The translations under genes were made by a program, and so were the position numbers. 64,000 nucleotides of DNA, from assembly GCA_900208305.1 (NCBI GenBank), contig OAPG01000001.1, positions 1,860,001 through 1,924,000 on the forward strand, in the 5' to 3' direction. The stretch comes from Melanopsichium pennsylvanicum (lineage: Eukaryota > Basidiomycota > Ustilaginomycetes > Ustilaginales). This document shows positions 9,883-19,817 of this stretch, one piece after another (position 1 is the stretch's first letter; each line of letters opens with the position of its first letter). The notes under the pieces were generated by a model. The model was not told the DNA's origin. It saw only the letters and a list, made by a program, of their open reading frames with translations, and searched no databases.

Positions 9883-12800
9883 ATGTCCGCGTCCACACCA
9901 GAGGTCACACTTGCCGCGTCGAAAATCCAGGCTGAATCCTCATCCGATGTTGCCAAAGGAGACGCAGATGTCGAAGCTGCTCCTGCTGGGCTGCGCAGAG
10001 GAGTTCGTGCTCGTAAGCCAACATCCAAAGCTGCAGGTTTTGACTCCTCCGAAACCACTGCGGTCGCTGCACAGCAGACTTCTTTGCGCAGAAGCGGCAA
10101 ACGCAAAGCGGAGGACCTCCATGCAGAGCAAGCGCACATGGATTCCGAGCGGGAGACGGTGGCGGATCAGATCGACGAGGAGGTCAATGAGGTGTTCGAG
10201 GGCGAAGGCGGAGACGAAGAAGAGGAGGATGATAAGCAATACTGTATATGCCGCGGCAAAGATGATGGAACGTTCATGATTTCGTGCGAGCAGTGCCAGG
10301 AATGGTTAGTAGCATTCACAACATTTGAAGCTTGCCCCCTATGACCGTTGAGGATATGAGCTGACCCAATGGCAAACAATTCGCGGCCCACAGGTATCAT
10401 ACAAAATGCATCGGCATCACACAGAAAGCTGCCAAGAAGTTGGACGAGTACATCTGTGACTCTTGCCGCACGAGGCATAGCGAAACAAAGCCTAGTAAGT
10501 ACCAACCATCCATGACCTAGCCTCTCCTTCTTGACTTTTCAGCTTGCACAGGCGCCTTCAATGCCGTGATGGTCTCTCGCAGGTCGAGCACGAATGCTCA
10601 GTCTGCGACGTGGTCTCTAGGACATTGGCTGAGCTCTCCTGCTCTGCAGAAGCTTTCATCAGAACGCAGGAGACAAAGTGCCCTGACGAGTGTCTGTAGG
10701 CCTGATACTGACCTGTTTCCACTCCGCCCTCTCATTCCTATCTTATACAGTCACGGCCGCATCCAAGCCTACAAAGAGGTACAAGTCCTCGAAAGGCCGA
10801 CAAGCACCACGAACGACGAAAAACAAGCTAGAAGAGCCGGCATCGGAACCCGAGGGAGAGGCGGAGGGCGATGAGGAGGAGGATGCCAGTGACAGCGACG
10901 AATACGTCGGCGAGGGGGCCGACGAAGTTTCTGAAGCTGAGGACGCAGTCATGGAAGACGTCTCAGCTCGAGCCTCGGTCCCAGCCCCGCGATCGCTCAG
11001 CACTTTAAAGGAAAAGAGTGAATCTTTCAAGTTGAGCAGCGCCGACAAGAACGCCGCTCGCCGAACATCCGAGTCATTGAGGCGACCAAGCGGATCCAGC
11101 AGATCCGCTGCTGGTCCCAAAAAGGGCTCACCTCGTAAGCCTGCTGGACCCTCGGATGCAAGCACCGAGGAAGCAAGATTTCGGGCTCGCAAGGTCCTTG
11201 CAACCGCTCTGGAGAAGATCTTCAGCGTCAGTAGCGCAAAGCAAATTCAAAAAGTTGAAGAAGAAGCACAAACAGATCAACATGGTGCCGAAGCATACAC
11301 TGCAAGCTTGGAAGAAGAGCTTTTTGAGTCGAACGCAGACGCGCATGGGTCGATTCGTGTTGTTGGCACAAAATACAAAGACCGCTTCCGCACTTTCTTG
11401 TTTAGTCTCAAGGATGCAAAGAATACCACGTTGCATTCCAGGATTGCATCGGGCGAGCTCAAAGCTACTGACTTGGCCAAGATGTCAAACGAAGAGCTGG
11501 CCAACGACAGCATCCGTCAGGCCACTGAGAAGGCACGACTTGAGGCGTTGCAAAGGAGCACGCTCCGTGCAGAGGAGGCTGGACCCATGCGCAAGATGAC
11601 GCACAAGGGCGAGGTTGAGATTGAGAGCGATACTCTCCATGCTCGAGAACAGTTGGACAACTTCCACAAGGCCACGGATGCGATGTCCGAGGCCGGGAGG
11701 GCACCTGCAACACGAGTTTCCGAGAGTGAGCCGGCGGTTACGACGATAGCGGGCGACGGCCAAGCTATAAGATCGGCAGATGAATTGTCTGCGCGAAATG
11801 ACGAGAGCCGTCGGTCGGCACCAGCACCGGCAACTCAGGACTCGCCGACTCGTGTCCACTTTGGCGATGTATGGACCAACTCAGACGAGTCCAAGCCTCG
11901 TGATGGCGATGCCGAACCTCAGGAATCTTTTGGCTTCGACGTTGGCTCGCCGCACGACGAGGTGTACGATGGAAACACCTTCGCCGATACCGACAATGCT
12001 GCAATCAGCGGTGCTGATGATTTCCTCGACTCCTTCCTCGACGGTCCTGCTGAGGTTGCTGTCGAGCAGCCAAGCCAAGCTGCTCAGGGTCAATCAAAGA
12101 AGCAAGTGCAACGATCTACAACACCGATTGCGGAACCACCTAGCCGCGCTGTGCATCGCCACCGCCACATTATCTGGAACGGCCTCATCGATCTGCCTGA
12201 CATCTTCGCGTTCCAGGGCCACGTCAAGCAAGTAGCAGGACGCAGTTTGACGTCAGCACCAAGGATCCGGACCAAATTCTTTCCCGAACGGCCGATGCTG
12301 ATCGCAGGACGATTGCCTTCCAAAGCAGCGATTGACTACTTGCTGCAAGTCGCCCATGCGCCGAGGACCGAGATCCTGGCGTTCAGCATGGAGCCTGGTA
12401 CCAGCAAAGGAGGTATAGCAGTACCATCGGAGTCTGACCAGGCGAGCTTCGACGGAATGTTGAAACACTTGATCAGCGCAAACAGATGGGGAGCGTTGCA
12501 TGTGTCGTCAAGTGTCAAGGGTAGCCTAATCAAGGACTTCTATGTGGTACCGCTGTACAAGGACGAAGAGGTGCCGCTTTGGCTCGATATGGCTGAGTCG
12601 GATTGCCTTGGGGCAGACTGGCATACCAAGCGAGATCGGGATCTTCTGGTGCTCGTGGCTGTCGTGATTCGCGATGCGTTGCAGGCTGAACTGTCCAGAT
12701 CAGAGCGATCTCCAGGCGGTGAATGCAGCGCCACCAATGATGACGAGAGGCAGCAACCGAGCCATGACATTCAAGGAGGGTCGGCATCTGCACTAAGCGA

Positions 12801-13488
12801 GGCGTACGACCCAACAGCAGTTGTCAACATTCCTTTGGCTGGATCAAACCCGGCTTTGCCTGGTCGTGTGGCTGGTGCAACAGTTACTTTACCGGTTGCT
12901 CCCAGCGGGACATTCGGCTCGGATGCGTTACAATCGCTTCTGCGCACTCTTGGCAGGACGACCGCACCGGCCGCGTCGAGCACCATTCCAGCAGCGGTTT
13001 GCGGTGGGCCGAGTGCGGTAGTTCCGCCTCCAGGACCACCTCCGCCGGGGCCCCCTCCTGGCCCTCCTCCTTTGTCCCACATGCCACCGCCAGCGAGCCG
13101 CTCTCCTATGGCTGGCTCCTGGTCGCCAGTGCCACCGTCTGGTGGTGAAGAGGCGCCGTCAGCGCAACAGTGGAATTTACAGCAAACATATGCTGCCCAG
13201 CCATATGGTGTTGCAGGGCGATCCGACGCAGCATATTATGGATACGATGGTGGATGGGGTCAACCGGCAGGTTATGCCGGTATTGCACCTCAGCCCATTA
13301 TAAAACCACCACAAGTACAAGAGATGCCCGAGGAAGAGTATCCTGGTCAGTACAACCCGGATTACTTGGCTCAAGCGAGCGCTGTGGGTGCGAGAGGGGG
13401 AGGTTATGGTGGGAGAGGTCGCGGACAGGGATACGGACATGGACACAGCCGAGCCAGAGGTGGAAGGGCTAGAGGCCGAGAATGGTGA
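9883..13488 (+). CDS. BYE1: BYE1-like transcription regulator: PHD finger, TFIIS central domain, SPOC domain
   Basis: There are three exons: 9883-10304, 10394-10494 and 10751-13488 (1086 residues). Introns are 10305-10393 (GTTAGT..CAG) and 10495-10750 (GTAAGT..ACAG). The first join restores a PHD finger: C-x-C at 121-123, CEQC at 135-138, then WYHTKC and CDSC. A TFIIS central-like domain follows at about 316-444 (RARKVLATALEKIF, KYKDRFRTFLFSLKD, SRIASGELKATDLAKMSNEEL). A SPOC domain starts near 640 (IIWNGLIDLPDIFAFQGHV). The C-terminus is proline-rich, then RG/RGG-rich and could bind RNA. In yeast Bye1 this domain set binds RNA polymerase II and H3K4me3 chromatin, so a nuclear elongation-modulating role is inferred. 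The second intron is long at 256 nt. An alternative acceptor at 10542 would keep a short extra exon, so that junction is the weak point of the model. Confidence 0.9.
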
Positions 13489-14460
13489 TTTAAGCAAGTG
13501 CATCATTTCTCCGCCCCTGTCCCTATGTGATATGTTGAAATCACATTCACTCATATTGCATCTTGATCATGCCTTCTTGGTTTTCCCCGGCAACACGGTG
13601 TTGTGTGAGATTTGCAAGTCGCCTGTGACGAATGGCGATGAAGTGAGCTTTTTGGATTAGGTAGGGATAGTGATGCTCAAGAGTAAGAAGATTCTCAAGT
13701 TTCCGTGCGAGATGACGCGGCTCAGTAAAAGAAGAAAATTGAAAAAGACTTATTTAGCGCGTGCAAACATGTAATTTACGACTCAATCAAAAGCGAGGCT
13801 CTTGTATAGTCATGTAATGAAAGAACTGAGCCAAGGAAGCAGAGTGATCTCGTGGCGCGTCAGCTAGGAGAATTTGTACGAAAATTATGCAATGAACAAA
13901 GATGCAGCGCACAGTTACAGCTGCAGAAAGACTACAGAAAACGGCGAGAAGAAAGCATCGGAACATGTCGTCGCCTTTGGTTGAGAAGACACCCAAGCAG
14001 CGAGCGATCTCAAAAAATTGACAATTCACAATTGGCCAAAAGAGAGTTGAACCAAAAAGGTCAAAAAACCAGAAATGAATCAAACATGTTTTTTCTTTTT
14101 CTTGTGCCGATTCAAAGGGAAAGTAATTCAGATTGTCTTTTGGCTGTTTCTCATTTATTTATTATTCTCTTTCAGCGTGCTTGTGAGGTCCATTTCGGGT
14201 TTGGGTTCATACATCACTCCACCATCCTTTCTGGCTTTTGGATACCTGCTCCTTTCCTTCATCCGAGCCACCGCTAGCTTGTCTTTTCCTTTCCACACAA
14301 CCACAATCCACCCCACATCGACGTGGTCATCTTTGCTGTCAAGTCGCTTCGATTCGCGGTCTCATCGTCTTCAATCATACTTGATTCGTCTTGGTATTGA
14401 GGAACCGTCACCACTACCACCACTACCACCACTACCACCACCACCACCACCTTCATCATC
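13489..14460. other. Intergenic region between BYE1-like gene and TOM40
   Basis: This 972-bp spacer lies between two plus-strand genes and holds the 3' end of the BYE1-like gene and the TOM40 promoter. The last 50 bases before the TOM40 ATG are a CCA/CTA triplet tract (14409-14452). Short open frames in both directions have no recognisable content. Confidence 0.5.
14409..14452 (+). repeat. CCA/CTA triplet repeat just upstream of the TOM40 ATG
   Basis: The tract consists of repeated CAC-CAC-TAC triplets followed by uninterrupted CAC/ACC and a short TCATCATC. It ends within 10 bases of the start codon, so it is probably transcribed as 5' UTR. Confidence 0.8.
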
Positions 14461-15636
14461 ATGTCTACCCCCGTCGCGCCTCCACAAGCCACTGCCTACC
14501 CACCAGGCACCCAGGCTCCTCCTCCTTCTGGCGCAGAACGCGTTGGTCCCGGTGCTCCTTCTCCTTTTGTCGACGAAAAGCGAGCTGCCTACCCATCCGG
14601 CATGACTCCGCCCATCTCGTCCCACCCTTCCACCTCCATGTTCGGCTTCTTCCAGCCTATCGTAACTCCCATCAACAATGCTCTTAGCGCCATTCAGGAT
14701 ATTCGTACCCGTCTCGAGCTCTCCAACCCTGGCACAGTCGAACATCTCCAGCGCGAAGTGAAAGGCGTCCACACCACCAACTTTATGTTTGACGGTGCTC
14801 GTGCCGATCTCACCAAAGCTATCAGCATCAACCCCATCTTTCAAGTCACCCATGCCTTCTCTATGGGTAGCCAAGCCGCTCCTAGCAGCTACAACTTTGG
14901 CGCGGTTTACGGTGACAACAAAAACTTTTTCCAAGCTGGTCTCGATGATGGGCTCAACGTCACCATGAGGGCCAACCGAGGTTGGGTACCCGGTCACACC
15001 ACCAAGCTTCAGGCTCAACTCACAGCCACTCCTGGTCAGAGCTTCGTCCAAGTCGAGCACGATTACCAGGGTACCGATCACAGTGCCAACATCAAGGCGC
15101 TCAACCCATCACCTACCGATCTTACGGGCATTTACATTGTCAACTACCTCCAGAGTTTGACACGTAACTTTGCTTTTGGTGTCGAGACCGTGTACCAACG
15201 TCCGTCTGCCGATATGGAAGAGGCTTCGACCGGATACATTGCCAAGCTTACAGGGGATAAGAAGGATTGGATCGCTACGGCTCAGGTTCAACCTCAAGGT
15301 GTGGCTCAGTGCACTTATTACCATAAGCTTTCGGAACAGGTGGATGTGGCGGCTGATTTGCAGATGATCACCATGGCACAGAAGAGGGAGGCAGCCGCAA
15401 CTTTGGGTGCGAGGTACAACTTCCGTATGGCTACCTTGCGTGCTTCGATCGATAGTGCAGGTAAATTGAGCTCGGTGTACGAGACTAGATTGAGTCCCGC
15501 TTTTGGTTTGACTTTTGCAGGTGAGATTGATCATTTGCAAGGCGCAGCCAAATTTGGTTTTGGTGTTAGCATCGAAAGTGGTAATGAGATGGATCCTAAT
15601 GCTCCTCCTCCTACTCCTCCTTCGGTGCCTATGTAA
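14461..15636 (+). CDS. TOM40: Mitochondrial outer-membrane import channel Tom40
   Basis: This single exon of 391 residues encodes Tom40, the beta-barrel pore of the TOM complex through which nearly all nuclear-encoded mitochondrial precursors pass. The first 60 residues are Pro/Ala-rich, as in other fungal Tom40 N-termini. The signature region follows: NPGTVEHLQREVKGVHTTN, then FDGARADLTKAIS and NPIFQVTHAFSMGS, leading into alternating strands to the end. The C-terminal strand FAGEIDHLQGAAKFGFGVSIE fits the mitoporin end signal. Codon use changes along the gene: C-ending codons dominate early, while TTG, AGG and T-ending codons dominate late. The start ATG at 14461 lies directly after a CCA repeat. 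The gene is convergent with FCF1. Confidence 0.96.
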   Translation: MSTPVAPPQATAYPPGTQAPPPSGAERVGPGAPSPFVDEKRAAYPSGMTPPISSHPSTSMFGFFQPIVTPINNALSAIQDIRTRLELSNPGTVEHLQREVKGVHTTNFMFDGARADLTKAISINPIFQVTHAFSMGSQAAPSSYNFGAVYGDNKNFFQAGLDDGLNVTMRANRGWVPGHTTKLQAQLTATPGQSFVQVEHDYQGTDHSANIKALNPSPTDLTGIYIVNYLQSLTRNFAFGVETVYQRPSADMEEASTGYIAKLTGDKKDWIATAQVQPQGVAQCTYYHKLSEQVDVAADLQMITMAQKREAAATLGARYNFRMATLRASIDSAGKLSSVYETRLSPAFGLTFAGEIDHLQGAAKFGFGVSIESGNEMDPNAPPPTPPSVPM

Positions 15637-16565
15637 GGTAGGACGAGAATAATAAAAAAGAAAACAAGAAGGAAAAAAGGAAAGGAAGTTCAGGAGGCAT
15701 TGTAGAAGTTAAGAAAAGGTTGGTTGGTTGTGAAAGGGAGAAAAGAAAGTTCGATTCAAATCATCCATCTTACCACCACTTTAATCCCAAAATTCCCACC
15801 TGAGGGCGTGATTCAGTCCATTCAAATCCCACCACTTCCACCACTTAGACAGAGAAAAGGGACGGAATCGGACAGCTTGCAGCGCTTTGACAAAAATACC
15901 TCACTCACCTGTACTTTTCATCTTTTTGTCCTCTTTTTTTTCCCTTTTTGTTCGTATCCCAATCTCAAGTGTATTAAGCTCTCTCTCTCTCTCTTTATCT
16001 TATTCTCTCTCTCTGTTTGCTTTCGGGATGGTTGTGAGGAAAGGGAGAAAAAATCCTATTATTATGATTACTGTTGTTGTGCATGAGTTTTGTTTGGATT
16101 TCAAAATATGCATATGTCAGTTGGTTTGGGTGATCTTAAAAATTTATCGTTTGTAGATGAACGTCATTGAAATGGGTGAGAGAGAGTATGTGTGTGTGTG
16201 TGTGTGTGTTGAGGCGGTGCGAGGTGAAGGGTTAGGTATACATTTCAGCATCATGATTATCAACACACGCATTAACGCACATGGAGAGCTTTGAGAATCA
16301 TTGCTGGAAAAAAGCGATTTTTTAAGCTTCACAAGCTGTTCCTCTCATGAACCGTGAAAAAAAAACAAAGATAAAAGTTAGGGAATGAAGATGAAGAGAC
16401 GATATTGCTGGTACAAGTACAAAACAAACGATAACAGATCAAACGTACTGCTCCTACTACTAAGAAGAAAGAAAAGAAAAAAAAAAGGGTAGTGCAATCT
16501 TTGTTGATCGGGTTCTGAAAGAACAACAAAGTGAGGAATTTTTTATTTTTTATTTTTTTTTTTTT
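15637..16565. other. Convergent intergenic region TOM40 / FCF1
   Basis: This 929-bp A/T-rich spacer contains both 3' ends. It holds CT-rich runs near 15970-16015, a (TG)n microsatellite near 16190-16209, and poly-T/TA tracts up to the FCF1 stop codon. The run at 16553-16567 reads, on the minus strand, as the stop codon TAA followed by 13 A residues. No gene is seen. Confidence 0.5.
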
Positions 16566-17195
16566 TTACTGTGCCATACCTTGATCAGGCAACCTTTCAA
16601 TCCTAAACTGTCTACTTGCAATATACATCAAAGGTATACCTGGAACTTTTCTTACCCTCCTTCTCAACTCTCTATCACAAGTTGCAACAATATAACACTT
16701 ATGACTCATAATCCTTTCTATAATACAATCATCTGCATAAGTACCTTTATGACTACATTCCAACCTTTCAAACCTAGGATCTCTTGCAACCCTCAAAGCG
16801 ATTCGATACTTTGGACCCAACTTTTCCAACTCTGAAATCACACAAGTGGTAATACAAGGTATACTTTTTGCATACAGACAGTCCATCATACCTTGTACCA
16901 ATTCGATTTTATTCTGAAGTGAAAAGTTGATGAAATTCGTATCCACCAAAACTCGATATGGGGGTCCAAGTTGAGTGTTGTGTTCGAAAAACATGGATGA
17001 TGCTGGCGTGGAAACGTGTCGAACAATGGTTCCGTCTGGTGTAATTTGTTGTCCTTTTTCATTGACGATTTTACCAGATGCAGTCGCTTTCTTAGCAGCA
17101 TCAACAACTTTGGCATTGGTCTTAAGACGATCATCATTAGGATTGAGCATGCGTTTGACTTGGCCAAACTTTCGAACTTGCTTTTTCTTTCCCAT
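16566..17195 (-). CDS. FCF1: rRNA-processing PIN-domain protein Fcf1
   Basis: This single exon of 209 residues encodes Fcf1, a nucleolar PIN-domain protein of the small-subunit processome needed for early cleavages of pre-18S rRNA. The N-terminus MGKKKQVRKFGQVKRMLNP is the family signature. The PIN core shows the acidic positions in LVDTNFI, ISELEKLG, TYADDCI and CDRELRRR. Length is close to the family's usual size of about 190-200. Codon use is A/T-ending, strongly so in the 3' half (AGG, TTG, GGT, ATT), unlike RPT1 or VPH1. The stop codon runs directly into an A-rich tract. The gene is divergent from QRI7 and convergent with TOM40. Confidence 0.97.
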   Translation of the reverse strand: MGKKKQVRKFGQVKRMLNPNDDRLKTNAKVVDAAKKATASGKIVNEKGQQITPDGTIVRHVSTPASSMFFEHNTQLGPPYRVLVDTNFINFSLQNKIELVQGMMDCLYAKSIPCITTCVISELEKLGPKYRIALRVARDPRFERLECSHKGTYADDCIIERIMSHKCYIVATCDRELRRRVRKVPGIPLMYIASRQFRIERLPDQGMAQ

Positions 17196-18283
17196 ACTTG
17201 CAAATCGATTTGAATTCTAGTAGAGTGAATCTTTTTTGGGGCTCCTGGTTCGAGAATTCCTGATGATCGTGTGCTGCGTACAACTATTTGATAGTGCCGT
17301 TGTTGACAGAGAATTTGGTGAAGTGAGGTAATGAAATTTGATGGTGGCAAAGAGGTGCGCATAGAATGGTCGAAGGTGAGAAAAGAAAAAGAAAAAAGGT
17401 GAAATCATGGCAAATCGAAACCAAGAAAAAAGGGTTCAGACTTTAAGAATGTGGTGAACACGACCCGCTCTGCCGCCGTGCATATGAAAATCAACCCTTT
17501 CCCTCAGTTTCAGCTCCACTCCTCTCTCTCTCTCTTTCTCTTTTTTTGTCTCGCTTCCAGCCGAAAAAAGTTTCATCCCCCCGTGACAATGACCAAATCT
17601 AACATGTTATATTTTTTTAACGCCGTGCGGCATACCTGGCACCAAAAGTGAGCTTTGCATCTATTGGAGCACAGGCACTCAAAGCCTGCTACAGATCCAC
17701 AAGGTTCCTTATTTTCAACCAGAACAAGCCTTTTGACCTGCAATTGCAAAAACAAAATCAATAGAGAGGCAAGACTGAGTAGTAACAATGTTACAAGGGA
17801 CCATGATCTGTTGTTGTCAGAGTTGCTGGGTGCAAAACAAGTGAAGAAAGAGTGTGTGCCACACATTGATTATGACTATACAAGTGCATAGAGATCCAAC
17901 AACCAGCTCCAGCATGTTTTTCAGCATGCTGATTGGAGCCTCAACCTGAGCTAGGCTTCAATTCAAAAGCTTGCTCTCCTTCCATCTACATTTGCAAGAA
18001 TTGCCAGATGTTTGCAACATTGGTGTGAAGCGCAAAGGTGCAGAAATAACACTTAGTCGGATTGGATTCAAATCTAACAACGTGCTTGAGCCGCCAAACA
18101 AAGTAAGAACATATTCACAGGCCAAGCGGAATTCATGTTCCTCTTCCTCTCCCACTGCCTCTTTCAAATCGTTAAAGGATGCAAGGGTCCACCTGTCATT
18201 ATTCCCTTGTGTGACGCTCACATGATCAACACACATGCTGCACTTATAGAACACAAAATACGCCAGCTAGCCCTGCTCGCAGC
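17196..18283. other. Divergent intergenic region FCF1 / QRI7
   Basis: This 1088-bp spacer contains both promoters. It holds a CT-rich stretch near 17515-17545. Open frames in 17451-17891 (for example 17655-17891 plus and 17573-17866 minus) lack family motifs and overlap one another, so I do not call a gene. Confidence 0.45.
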
Positions 18284-19585
18284 ATGATATGCAGTCGACG
18301 CTTGGCTCTGACCAACCCTATGATACGCAGTCTTTGCTGCTCACCAACTGTCATAAAAAAACCAAGTCATCCCAATGTACTTGGTACCTTTTCATCATCA
18401 GCATCAGCACCCTTGCGCTCCTTGAACGTCACATCACCACAGCCGTCCAGACCACGCCTCATATTGGGCATCGAGACATCATGCGATGACAGCTGCGCAA
18501 GCATCGTCTCATCTGACCGAACCATTCTATCATCCATCGTAACCAAACAAGATCACTCCAACACCTCGGGAATTCACCCACTTACCGCCGCCCTCGGTCA
18601 TCATTCCAATCTTGCCCCCACCATCTCTTCCGCTTTCACCGCTGCCAATGTCGCTCCCTCCCATATCGATGCAATAGCCGTAACACAAGGCCCAGGCATG
18701 GCAAGCAGTCTCGGTGTTGGGCTTTCTGCTGCAAAGGCGTTAGCTGCAGTCTTGGCCAAACCTCTTATCTACGTACATCACATGCAAGCACATGCCCTTA
18801 CGCCTCTGCTGACAGAGAAAAACCCACCGCAGTTCCCTTTCCTCGTCCTGCTCATCAGTGGCGGACATACAATGATCGTACTGGCCACCAGTGTAACGCA
18901 ATTTAAGATCCTAGCGAGCACCCAGGACGATTCAATCGGAGACGCTTTCGATAAAGTTGCCAGAGACCTCGGTATACCCTGGACCTCGGCACCCGGTGCA
19001 GCACTCGAACAGCTTGCAGCACAACATGCTGCTGATGCTGCTGCTGCTTCTGATGTTGGCGTTGAGCACAATGTGGTGTTTCCCATCCCATGCAAAGGTC
19101 GAGCCGAATTCTCTTATTCGGGACTCAAAGCTGCGGTTACCCGTCACATCCATTCTCACAAAGCAATCGCCGAGATGGATCCAACTCAAAAAGCGTCGAT
19201 AGCGAACGCATTCCAGATAGCAGCTTGTGCTCAATTACAAGACAAATTAAGCATGCTACTCCGACCTTCCCATATCACCGCTGATGTACGAGGTCGATCT
19301 TACCCCCGCATCATTCTTCCGGATTCCATAACGCCGGATCAAATCAAAACCCTGGTTTGCAGCGGTGGTGTCGCATCCAACCATTTTCTACGTTCCCAAC
19401 TTAGGAAACATCTAGATAACTTGGAAAGAGACGATATCCAGTTGCAGTTCCCGCCGTTGAGCTTGTGTACTGATAATGCAGCCATGATCGCATGGACGGG
19501 TCATTTGATCTGGCATCAAAGAATCCAAGCAGATTACTCTAGACATGCAAAGGCTCGATGGAGTATCCAAGATATCCCCAAATGA
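18284..19585 (+). CDS. QRI7: Mitochondrial tRNA threonylcarbamoyladenosine synthase (Kae1/TsaD family)
   Basis: This single exon of 433 residues encodes the mitochondrial Kae1/TsaD homologue Qri7. It transfers the threonylcarbamoyl group to A37 of ANN-decoding tRNAs. Family motifs are clear: GIETSCDDS at 62-70, IAVTQGPGMASSL, the metal-binding pair H166/H170 in YVHHMQAHA, the nucleotide-binding LLISGGHTMIV, and the late CTDNAAMIAW. The first 50 or so residues are rich in Arg, Ser and Pro and poor in acids, fitting a mitochondrial presequence. This points to Qri7 rather than the cytosolic KEOPS subunit Kae1. The ATG at 18284 is the first in frame ahead of the presequence. The gene is convergent with APN2. 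Confidence 0.95.
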   Translation: MICSRRLALTNPMIRSLCCSPTVIKKPSHPNVLGTFSSSASAPLRSLNVTSPQPSRPRLILGIETSCDDSCASIVSSDRTILSSIVTKQDHSNTSGIHPLTAALGHHSNLAPTISSAFTAANVAPSHIDAIAVTQGPGMASSLGVGLSAAKALAAVLAKPLIYVHHMQAHALTPLLTEKNPPQFPFLVLLISGGHTMIVLATSVTQFKILASTQDDSIGDAFDKVARDLGIPWTSAPGAALEQLAAQHAADAAAASDVGVEHNVVFPIPCKGRAEFSYSGLKAAVTRHIHSHKAIAEMDPTQKASIANAFQIAACAQLQDKLSMLLRPSHITADVRGRSYPRIILPDSITPDQIKTLVCSGGVASNHFLRSQLRKHLDNLERDDIQLQFPPLSLCTDNAAMIAWTGHLIWHQRIQADYSRHAKARWSIQDIPK

Positions 19586-19817
19586 ATCGGCTTTTCACCT
19601 TCTTTACTTATCCCCCTCTTTCTTCTCCCCTTTTTCTCGCAGTCGGCGTACATCACACAAGCTGGAGCACGCATATTGTGGGATATTGTACATTATCAAA
19701 AGCTGCTCCCCTAAAGAAAGACACGTGCTGTATACTGTTGTTAGTTGAAGAAATCAATGCTACACTTATCCCTTTTACACTCGTACTTTCCTTACACCAA
19801 CTTGTCTTTATGTGGTT

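Noticed and set aside
17573..17891. Opposing frames of 78-97 codons in the FCF1/QRI7 spacer
   Set aside because: The minus frame has a hydrophobic run and several Cys, but lacks any recognisable pattern and lies where two promoters are expected.
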